This document shows positions 1 to 5,146 of a stretch of DNA of 5,210 bases, piece by piece (position 1 is the first letter of the stretch; each line of letters begins with the position of its first letter). Source of the DNA: an uncultured Coriobacteriaceae bacterium (GTDB lineage Bacteria; Actinomycetota; Coriobacteriia; Coriobacteriales; Eggerthellaceae); NCBI GenBank assembly GCA_902796815.1, contig CADBQL010000320.1:1-5210 (forward strand), in the 5' to 3' direction. The notes beneath the pieces were generated by a model, which was given only the letters and a program-made list of their open reading frames with translations, ran no database searches and was not told the DNA's origin. Position numbers and translations under genes: made by a program.

Positions 1-731
1 AGGTAGAATTTTTTGCCCGTAGCCACATAAAGCATCGCCAGAAAAACGAAGAAGAACACCAAGGCGCTGCCCAAGTCCTTTTCGAACACGACGATGAGCA
101 AGGCCACGACCCACATGATCACGAGCGGCAAGAGCGTACGCATATCGGGCAGCTTGATCGGCCCGAGACGCGTCGTGAACACCGAGAGCATCTCGCGATT
201 TATGGCCAAATAACCGCCGAGCGCCATGACGATAACAACCTTGGCCAGCTCGCCAGGCTGGAACGAAAACGAGCCAAGAGAAAGCCAGATACGACTCCCG
301 TAGTGCTCGGTGCCCAAAACCGGCAACATCGGCGAAAGCAGCAACGCAAAGCCGAATAGCATAAGGGTGTACTTATAGTTGGCGAATCGGTCGATTTTGC
401 GTGAGAGAGCGAGCACAACCACCATGGCCGCAACGCCCACGAAAAGCCATAGAACCTGATTAACGGCAAGGTTTGGCGCCAATCGCGTCACAAATCCAAT
501 GCCAATGCCCGAAAGCGCGAACACGATGGGCAAAATCGCCGGATCGGCACCGGGTGCCAAGAAGCGCGTGGCGATATGAGCCACGATGAACGCCGCAAAA
601 AGCCCAATCGGCACGCCGAGCGTTGTCAACCCAAGCTGCTGGCCACGATTGATTACGAGCATCGCGAACAGCAGAATGACAATCGGCGCAGCGATGCACA
701 GAAGCACAAGCTCTATGTTCCTACGCGTCAT
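1..731 (-). CDS. rodA: SEDS-family peptidoglycan glycosyltransferase (RodA/FtsW), partial: C-terminal part outside the window
   Basis: SEDS proteins are multi-pass membrane enzymes that polymerise lipid II into glycan strands together with a class B penicillin-binding protein. The 243 residues visible here begin at an ATG whose bases overlap the stop codon of the phosphatase gene (ATGA), with GAGGGG eight bases upstream. Hydrophobic segments lie near residues 7-27, 37-56, 66-84, 91-109, 121-138, 163-176 and 200-216. The family signature is clear: GSRIWLSLG at 145-153 followed by QPGELAKV at 158-165, then EKDLGSAL at 217-224 just before another membrane segment. The catalytic aspartate region of SEDS enzymes lies in the later periplasmic loop and is not in the window. 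The position directly after the PP2C gene matches rodA of the mycobacterial cluster, so RodA is preferred over FtsW, but sequence alone does not separate them here. A pbpA-like gene would be expected next. Confidence 0.93.
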   Translation of the reverse strand, partial: MTRRNIELVLLCIAAPIVILLFAMLVINRGQQLGLTTLGVPIGLFAAFIVAHIATRFLAPGADPAILPIVFALSGIGIGFVTRLAPNLAVNQVLWLFVGVAAMVVVLALSRKIDRFANYKYTLMLFGFALLLSPMLPVLGTEHYGSRIWLSLGSFSFQPGELAKVVIVMALGGYLAINREMLSVFTTRLGPIKLPDMRTLLPLVIMWVVALLIVVFEKDLGSALVFFFVFLAMLYVATGKKFY

Positions 732-2047
732 CGCGTCCGCCCCTCGCTTTCGGCGCTACCGGAACCGCTCGTTCCAGCGGCATCGCTCTCTTCTTCGCTA
801 TACGCCTCATCATCTTCGGCGTATGCATCGAGCTCCTCTTCGCCCTCGTCATATGTGAGGTCTTTTTCGTAGTCTTCCCCATTTGCTGAGCTCTGCGAGC
901 GTGCCGAAGAGGCAGATGACGAGCGAGATTGCTCTTTCGCCTTTTTCTCCTCAATCTCGGCACGATAGGTATCGACGAGCGCAAGGGCTTCCTCCACGCT
1001 GCTCACACGCATGCCCTTTTCGCTCCTGATGCTTTCAGCCGCACTTTGCGACAATTCGCCAACAGGAATCTCGGTGCTTTCTACAAGCTCAGAGTAGCGA
1101 AAGCCCAATACGCTTCCAGGCACCCCGCGGTAGACCGCGACAGTGCCCTGCTCGCTCTGTGCAAGATAGGCGGTATGGTGAAGATATGCCGACCCACCCC
1201 AAGCCGCACCGCCAATACACAGCACCAGCAAGAGCAGGAGAATCAGCGCCGTGAGCCGCGTGCGAACGCTAATGGTACGGCGCGCCTGCTTTCGATCCCC
1301 CTCCACGTTGGCAATGACGACGGTCACGTTGTCGAGCCCTCCAGCGGCAAGCGCGCCATCCACCAGCACGTCTGCGCACATCTGCGGATCGGAAATGCGA
1401 TTCATAACCGCTTGGATTTCGGCATCCTCGAGCATCGAAGTCAAGCCGTCAGAGCACAGCAAGAGCCTATCGCCATCCTCGACGTTGATTTCGTACAAAT
1501 CGGGGATGGTTTCGGGATCGTTGCCAAGCGCGCGAGTAATGACCGAGCGACTCGGATGCACGCGCGCTTCTTCGGGCGTGATCTGCCCCGCCTCGATCAT
1601 GTTGGCCATCAAACTGTGGTCGCGCGTAAGCTGCGAAAGCTTCTTGTCGTGCAGCAAATAAGCGCGAGAATCACCTACCTGGGCAATAACCAGGCGCGTT
1701 CCTTCAAGTATTGCCGCCGTGCATGTTGTACCCATGCCCTCGCGGCCCTCGCCCTCAACCGCAGCGGTGATGATATCGCGATTGGCCTGCTCCACGGCAC
1801 GACCGAGCTCTTCGGCGTCGGCATGCGTCGACACGAGCTCCGAAATAGTTTTTACCGCTATCTCGGAAGCCACCTCGCCAGCTGCGTGTCCGCCCATTCC
1901 ATCGGCAACGACAAAAAGCGGCGGTGCCACTATGAGAGAGTCTTCGTTTTGTTGACGCACGCACCCCACATCGGTACGGCTGCCAAACGAGGCAATCGCG
2001 CTTTCGCCCGCCCGTTCGGCAAGAAGCTGAGTTTCAGATTTTGCCAT
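728..2047 (-). CDS. pstP: Membrane-anchored PP2C-type Ser/Thr protein phosphatase (PstP-like)
   Basis: This 439-residue protein removes phosphate from Ser/Thr residues of kinase substrates and of the PknA/PknB-type kinases themselves. The cytoplasmic catalytic domain spans about residues 18-247 and has all the PPM/PP2C metal-site motifs: RTDVGCVRQQNEDS at 24-37 (acidic pair E35/D36), VADGMGGH at 47-54 (D49, G50), GMGTT at 104-108, VGDSR at 124-128 (D126), LTRDHS at 140-145, CSDGL at 198-202 (D200) and GGLDNVTVV at 236-244 (D239, N240). A basic stretch (250-264) precedes one membrane helix at about 265-287. The remaining 150 residues should lie outside the cytoplasm: a short folded-looking part to about 372, then a tail of serines, aspartates and glutamates. 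The ATG directly follows the fhaB stop codon (TAAATG), with GAGG nine bases upstream, so translation is probably coupled. No key catalytic residue is missing. The overall plan matches M. tuberculosis PstP, with a shorter external part. Confidence 0.95.
   Translation of the reverse strand: MAKSETQLLAERAGESAIASFGSRTDVGCVRQQNEDSLIVAPPLFVVADGMGGHAAGEVASEIAVKTISELVSTHADAEELGRAVEQANRDIITAAVEGEGREGMGTTCTAAILEGTRLVIAQVGDSRAYLLHDKKLSQLTRDHSLMANMIEAGQITPEEARVHPSRSVITRALGNDPETIPDLYEINVEDGDRLLLCSDGLTSMLEDAEIQAVMNRISDPQMCADVLVDGALAAGGLDNVTVVIANVEGDRKQARRTISVRTRLTALILLLLLVLCIGGAAWGGSAYLHHTAYLAQSEQGTVAVYRGVPGSVLGFRYSELVESTEIPVGELSQSAAESIRSEKGMRVSSVEEALALVDTYRAEIEEKKAKEQSRSSSASSARSQSSANGEDYEKDLTYDEGEEELDAYAEDDEAYSEEESDAAGTSGSGSAESEGRTR
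740..745 (-). promoter_or_regulatory. Ribosome binding site of rodA, inside the phosphatase gene
   Basis: The minus strand reads GAGGGG here, eight bases before the ATG at 731. It lies within the last codons of the phosphatase gene and supports the overlapping ATGA start rather than a later methionine such as residue 24. Confidence 0.7.
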
Positions 2048-2461
2048 TTAGCTAAGCCTCACGCGAATCGAAACGTCCCCAACCATCACGACGTCACCAT
2101 CGTTGAGTGCTACGGGATCGGTAATGCTAAATCCATTGACAGTCGTGCCGTTCGTAGAACCCAAATCCTCTACGAACAGGTTTTGACCCATGAGCGAAAA
2201 CCGCGCATGGCGCGCCGACACATACGAAGCGCCGATGACGATGTCCGCCGAAGGCGAACGGCCCACGATTACAGGACCGTGCACCATGATTGAAACACCA
2301 CGCAATTCCTTGGGGCCTTTTTCGACCGCAAGGTTCCACGTGCGTTCCTTTTTGCGCTGCCCGCGCACCAAGCCAATGCCCGTGCGCATGATAGCGAACA
2401 AAAACAAATAGAGCAGCGCTACAAACAAGAGCCGTCCTATAAGCAAAACGACATCTATCAC
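2048..2461 (-). CDS. fhaB: FhaB-type membrane-anchored FHA-domain protein
   Basis: FhaB proteins bind phosphothreonine-containing partners and, in mycobacteria (FhaB/FipA), link kinase signalling to division and wall synthesis. This 137-residue protein has one N-terminal membrane helix (about residues 4-25), a basic linker with RGQRKKER at 33-40, and a C-terminal FHA domain from about 53 to 137. The phosphothreonine-binding residues are all present: GRS at 67-69, SARH at 82-85 and GSTNG at 101-105, followed by NG at 109-110. The start is GTG, chosen because GGAGG sits five bases upstream; the codon reads methionine when initiating. The gene follows fhaA after 53 bases containing a hairpin and abuts the phosphatase gene with no spacing. 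Length and architecture are normal for the family (about 130-160 residues). Nothing looks broken. Confidence 0.93.
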   Translation of the reverse strand: MIDVVLLIGRLLFVALLYLFLFAIMRTGIGLVRGQRKKERTWNLAVEKGPKELRGVSIMVHGPVIVGRSPSADIVIGASYVSARHARFSLMGQNLFVEDLGSTNGTTVNGFSITDPVALNDGDVVMVGDVSIRVRLS

Positions 2462-2466
2462 AAATG

Positions 2467-2471
2467 CCTCC
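2467..2471 (-). promoter_or_regulatory. Ribosome binding site that fixes the GTG start of fhaB
   Basis: The minus strand carries GGAGG five bases before GTG at 2461. There is no in-frame ATG close by upstream, so this Shine-Dalgarno sequence is the main evidence for the GTG start. Confidence 0.75.
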
Positions 2472-2480
2472 AGAAACGTA

Positions 2481-2507
2481 TTGCGGCCACTTGATTCACG
2501 GCCGCAA
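2481..2507 (-). other. Perfect 8-bp inverted repeat (hairpin) between fhaA and fhaB
   Basis: TTGCGGCC at 2481-2488 is perfectly complementary to GGCCGCAA at 2500-2507, with an 11-base loop. In the transcript of the minus strand it forms a stem with six G-C pairs, located 8 bases after the fhaA stop codon and 9 bases before the fhaB Shine-Dalgarno. It is not followed by a run of U (the next bases are TACGTTTC), so it is not a standard intrinsic terminator. It may protect an mRNA end, mark a processing site, or act as a weak attenuator setting FhaA:FhaB ratios. The role is inferred; the repeat is directly visible. Confidence 0.6.
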
Positions 2508-2514
2508 AATCAAG

Positions 2515-3930
2515 CTAGGCGAGAACGAATTTGAATTCGGTTTTGCCGATGGTTACGACATCGCCTGGATAAAGTGGCTGCGAAGCCACGGAAACGCCGT
2601 TGACGCGAGTACCGTTCATGGAACTCAAATCGGTGATAATCCAGATGCCGCGCTCATTCAACCGCAACTCCGCATGCTTGCGACTCGCGTTGATGTCCTG
2701 AACGACAATGTCGTTTCCTGATTCTCGTCCCAAGGTCAAATGCGTTCCCGCCAGATCATACGCACGCTGGTAGGTAGAATCGATCAGACGTGCGCGTACT
2801 ACATGGCGATTGGGTACGGCATTTGCACCACCTGCGGACTGTCCGCCGGCAAAAGCGACCGTGTTGTCCGCTGAATAGCTTCTGGCGGCCGCATCAGCTG
2901 CACCAGATACGCGTGCCGCTCCCATCGCAGCCGAATTGTCGCCATATCCTGCCCGAAGGTCATCTTCCTCAACCTTGGTGCGATAATCCTCAAAATCCTC
3001 GCTTCGGAACGTGTACTCGCCGTAATCGATGGAGCGGTCGATCTCCTCTTCGGGGACGTAGGGCAGCGGCGGCTTTTTCTTAGGCGGTTCGGGCTGGGGC
3101 TGCTCCTGCTTCTGGTAATACGCTTCGTAGCCGTAAGCATAATCGCCGCGATCGTCAAACGTATCGGCCTGATTGTCAAAAGCGCCGTTGCCATAGGCGC
3201 CAGAATCGTAAGCGTCATCGTCATAGACGCCACCGTAAACAGTTTCATCAAAGCCGCGATCGCCGTAATCGGATCCATCACCGTAGGCGCGGTCATCGTA
3301 GCCGTAGCCCGCGGCACCCTGTGCTGCCTGCCAACGCTCATCGTAGCTGTAGCCCGCGGCATCCTGCGCTAACTGTGCGTGATCATCGTAGCCGTAATCG
3401 GCTGCATCGCGCTCGACCTGGGAGCACCCATAACCGCTGGCTCCATGCTCGCCTGGGAAAGGCTCAACGTTGCGCGATTGAGGCTGCTGCGCTTGATGGT
3501 GCCCGCGCGGTGCAATACCGTAACGCTCCATTTCTTCTGAACGCAACTGTTCGACGATGGGCGCCGCCACCGTCTCAGCGATGATGTCGAACTTACCGTG
3601 TTTGAGCGAATTGTCCACGATAAAGCGAACGAGCGGATGCCCGTCCATAACCAGACCTTCCTCAGCCGCCTTGGCTTCCAGATACGTCTCGGTTTCGCCA
3701 GCAAGCGTCGGATACATGCCAAAGAGACGAGCATCGTCGTCGGGATTCACCAGCACCGTGTAGAGCGTCGGCGCGTACTGCTTGCCAGCGCCAACCATCG
3801 TTTCGCGGCGCATCTGCTTCTCTGCCTTTTTGAATATCTGTACAGGGGCAATAGGCGCTTTTGACATTTTGGACGCGGCACCTTCAACGGTGTCTTCCAT
3901 CTTGCCTTCAAATCTCGAGAATATGCCCAT
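2515..3930 (-). CDS. fhaA: FhaA-type protein: N-terminal DUF3662 domain, long Tyr-rich linker, C-terminal FHA domain
   Basis: FhaA is a cytoplasmic scaffold whose FHA domain reads phosphothreonine; in mycobacteria it binds the phosphorylated pseudokinase domain of MviN/MurJ and influences peptidoglycan synthesis. Numbering from the upstream ATG (3933), residues 2-140 match the FhaA N-terminal domain (MGIFSRFEGKMED, then an alpha/beta region with YTVLVNPDD and ETYLEAKAA). Residues about 141-375 are a low-complexity linker with 23 tyrosines, many Gly/Asp, a 15-residue tandem repeat (177-221) and a Pro/Lys patch (278-294). The FHA domain covers about 377-472, with GRE at 402-404, SRKH at 417-420, SSMNG at 437-441 and NG at 445-446, so the phosphopeptide site looks intact. 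Two ATG codons are adjacent (3933 and 3930); the Shine-Dalgarno is only two bases from the first but five from the second, so 3930 (471 residues) is preferred. It is first in the operon. Size and layout resemble M. tuberculosis FhaA (527 residues). Confidence 0.93.
   Translation of the reverse strand: MGIFSRFEGKMEDTVEGAASKMSKAPIAPVQIFKKAEKQMRRETMVGAGKQYAPTLYTVLVNPDDDARLFGMYPTLAGETETYLEAKAAEEGLVMDGHPLVRFIVDNSLKHGKFDIIAETVAAPIVEQLRSEEMERYGIAPRGHHQAQQPQSRNVEPFPGEHGASGYGCSQVERDAADYGYDDHAQLAQDAAGYSYDERWQAAQGAAGYGYDDRAYGDGSDYGDRGFDETVYGGVYDDDAYDSGAYGNGAFDNQADTFDDRGDYAYGYEAYYQKQEQPQPEPPKKKPPLPYVPEEEIDRSIDYGEYTFRSEDFEDYRTKVEEDDLRAGYGDNSAAMGAARVSGAADAAARSYSADNTVAFAGGQSAGGANAVPNRHVVRARLIDSTYQRAYDLAGTHLTLGRESGNDIVVQDINASRKHAELRLNERGIWIITDLSSMNGTRVNGVSVASQPLYPGDVVTIGKTEFKFVLA
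3293..3427. repeat. Three tandem copies of a 45-bp coding repeat within fhaA
   Basis: Units at 3293-3337, 3338-3382 and 3383-3427 each begin with TCATCGTAG on the plus strand and keep an exact 45-base period. On the coding strand they specify a 15-residue motif of the form AA(D/G)YxYD(D/E) followed by a Gln/Ala-rich half. The third unit is diverged in its distal half, and a further degenerate copy (ASGYGC, protein residues 165-170) lies 12 rather than 15 residues away. The period is a multiple of three, so gain or loss of a unit would keep the frame. Confidence 0.85.
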
Positions 3931-3935
3931 CATGA

Positions 3936-3941
3936 CTCCTT
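3936..3941 (-). promoter_or_regulatory. Ribosome binding site deciding between two adjacent fhaA ATGs
   Basis: AAGGAG on the minus strand ends two bases before the ATG at 3933 and five bases before the ATG at 3930. Two bases is too close for normal initiation, so the downstream ATG, giving the family-typical beginning MGIFSRF, is favoured. Confidence 0.7.
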
Positions 3942-4104
3942 TTTCTGCTGCATTTGATCGGGTCGCTTTTCTCGTGCATAATCTCTGGTATTGTACATCA
4001 AATTGTGCGCCTCAATGGAAACACCAGAATGTGTTAACCAAACGTCATGCATGTCACACGCACAATTCGCGCTACATGAGCCACACTTTGCGAACGGAAT
4101 TGCT
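3942..4104. other. Intergenic region between fdhD and fhaA, with inverted repeats and a weak candidate promoter
   Basis: This gap of about 170 bases should hold the promoter of the fhaA operon. It contains a 9-bp perfect inverted repeat pair (AATTGTGCG at 4001-4009, CGCACAATT at 4059-4067), a short AACAC/GTGTT stem (4020-4035) and the palindrome CATGCATG (4046-4053). A minus-strand TACAAT (3990-3995) could be a -10 box, but the hexamer 17 bases upstream (CCATTG, 4013-4018) is a poor -35 box, so the promoter is only tentative. A GGAAT/ATTCC stem (4096-4111) overlaps the fdhD stop codon but has no U tract. I see no convincing terminator for fdhD, so read-through into fhaA is possible. No small gene is supported here. 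Confidence 0.45.
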
Positions 4105-4998
4105 TTATTCCAGAATCTCGCTCATCTGCGAGTCGGCATCAAAAAGACGCGGGACTTTCCATTGATGCGCGTGGGCGGGGATGTCTACGGGATCTGTTGG
4201 GTCGTGGTAGACACGAATGGAGTCCGGCCGAGCGCAGCAGATAAGCGTCAGATCGAATTCGCGCGCGAGCTCGATGGTCAGGTCTGTGGGCACGGCCTTC
4301 GAGACAAGCAACGGCACACGTGCGCGAATCGCCTTGGTCACCATATCGACCGGCAACCGACCGCTCGTGCAAATTATCGATGAGCTCAAATCGACACCGT
4401 CGCACAACGCATGGCCGATGACCTTATCAAATGCATTGTGTCGCCCCAAATCCTCACAACAATAGAGAACCTCGTCACCCGTAGCCAAAAAGCAGCTATG
4501 CGCACCGAACGTTCGTTTATGCATGGGCGTATCTTGCTTGAACATGCCAGCGAGCCCAAAAATCCATTCCGGGTTCCAAGGCATCGGAACAACTGGTTCG
4601 AGCTGCGCCCCTTCATCGTTTGCGTACTCGATTGCAGCGTAAACCCGATCTCCCGTGCAGCAAGAAGGAACGATGGGCGCATCGACATCCGAAAGCTGCC
4701 CTTTCCTATTTGCGAGCAGCACACGCGCTTTCGTCGAAAACTCGCACAGATGCACAAGCTCGATGTCGTCTACCGAATGGATAATGCCTTCGGTGAAAAG
4801 CCTTCCAACTACAAGTTCCACCAAATCGCTCGGCGTGCAAACGATGCGCATGGACAGCTTTCCATCTACGTAAACATCGAGCGTGTGCTCGGCCTGCACT
4901 TCCTCATCGCGAATTTCTGCAGTACCGTCCGCATAGATAACACTCGCAGGATATTCGACGATGCTTTCGACATCTTGCGATCTGTCTACCTTCTGCAT
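4105..4998 (-). CDS. fdhD: FdhD: formate dehydrogenase sulfur-carrier/accessory protein
   Basis: FdhD passes sulfur from a cysteine desulfurase (IscS in E. coli) to the bis-MGD molybdenum or tungsten cofactor before its insertion into formate dehydrogenase; it works in the cytoplasm. The 297-residue product carries the family pattern: TPSDLVELVVGRLFTEGII at 55-73, a cysteine loop IVPSCCTGDR at 109-118, GAHSCFL at 165-171, CEDLGRHNAFDKVIG at 181-195 (the best-conserved family block), then a cofactor-binding half with TSGRLPVDMVTKA (211-223), VPLLVSKAVPTDL (228-240) and a final Tyr-His-Asp-Pro segment (264-267). About 30 residues follow the usual end. The cysteine loop has two adjacent cysteines (113, 114), not the C-x-x-C of E. 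coli. ATG at 4998 is the chosen start; its Shine-Dalgarno (GGGGG, four bases upstream) is only fair. No formate dehydrogenase gene is in the window, so the client is elsewhere. Confidence 0.94.
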   Translation of the reverse strand: MQKVDRSQDVESIVEYPASVIYADGTAEIRDEEVQAEHTLDVYVDGKLSMRIVCTPSDLVELVVGRLFTEGIIHSVDDIELVHLCEFSTKARVLLANRKGQLSDVDAPIVPSCCTGDRVYAAIEYANDEGAQLEPVVPMPWNPEWIFGLAGMFKQDTPMHKRTFGAHSCFLATGDEVLYCCEDLGRHNAFDKVIGHALCDGVDLSSSIICTSGRLPVDMVTKAIRARVPLLVSKAVPTDLTIELAREFDLTLICCARPDSIRVYHDPTDPVDIPAHAHQWKVPRLFDADSQMSEILE

Positions 4999-5031
4999 GT
5001 GTCCCCCAATGTGAAAGAATTTGGCATCCCT

Positions 5032-5094
5032 ACTATAAATGAGTTACCACTCGTTCATTTCGCATATTTTATGGTGAGAAATCTTGTGTTTGCA
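5032..5094 (-). promoter_or_regulatory. Possible fdhD promoter region with a dyad, low certainty
   Basis: On the minus strand two -10-like hexamers occur upstream of fdhD: TAAAAT (5066-5071) and TATAGT (5032-5037). Neither has a good -35 box at 17 bases (TGCAAA at 5089-5094 and AAATGA at 5055-5060). A dyad AAATGA/TCATTT with 12 bases between arms (5037-5060) covers the space downstream of the first and touches the second, which would suit an operator. The boxes and dyad are visible; function is a guess. Confidence 0.3.
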
Positions 5095-5118
5095 TGCGCG
5101 TCACATCTTATATATAAT
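5090..5118 (+). promoter_or_regulatory. Sigma-70-type promoter of the tRNA-Thr gene
   Basis: TTGCAT at 5090-5095 and a perfect TATAAT at 5113-5118 are separated by 17 bases, the optimal spacing. Transcription would begin near 5125, about 22 bases before the mature 5' end of the tRNA. This is the strongest promoter-like sequence in the window, as expected for a stable RNA gene. Confidence 0.8.
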
Positions 5119-5126
5119 GCGTATTC

Positions 5127-5142
5127 GCACTTGAAAAAGTGC
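5127..5142 (+). other. Leader hairpin with GAAA tetraloop just upstream of tRNA-Thr
   Basis: GCACTT (5127-5132) and AAGTGC (5137-5142) form a perfect 6-bp stem closed by GAAA, a GNRA-type loop. It begins within about two bases of the predicted transcription start and ends four bases before the mature tRNA 5' end. It may shield the 5' end or shape the RNase P substrate. It has no U tract on the plus strand, so it is not a terminator. Confidence 0.6.
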
Positions 5143-5146
5143 TGTT

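Noticed and set aside
929..2293. Long plus-strand open frame (454 codons) opposite the phosphatase and fhaB genes
   Set aside because: It lies antisense to two clear gene families. Its translation has no recognisable domain and is rich in His/Arg/Ala as expected from a complementary frame. No convincing ribosome binding site or promoter was seen.
2799..3362. Second minus-strand open frame (187 codons) inside fhaA
   Set aside because: Its Thr/Met/Ala/Arg-rich translation is the shifted reading of the repetitive Tyr/Asp linker; the FhaA frame is continuous and has domains on both sides.
3293..3427. CRISPR-like array from the regular repeats in fhaA
   Set aside because: The 45-bp units are contiguous with no unique spacers, are in frame, and encode a protein repeat.
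4096..4111. Terminator for fdhD (GGAAT/ATTCC hairpin)
   Set aside because: The stem is only five mostly A-T pairs, overlaps the stop codon and lacks a following U tract.
3782..4165. Small plus-strand gene spanning the fdhD-fhaA gap
   Set aside because: Most of it is antisense to fhaA and the end of fdhD; the intergenic part has no supporting ribosome binding site and the translation resembles no known protein.
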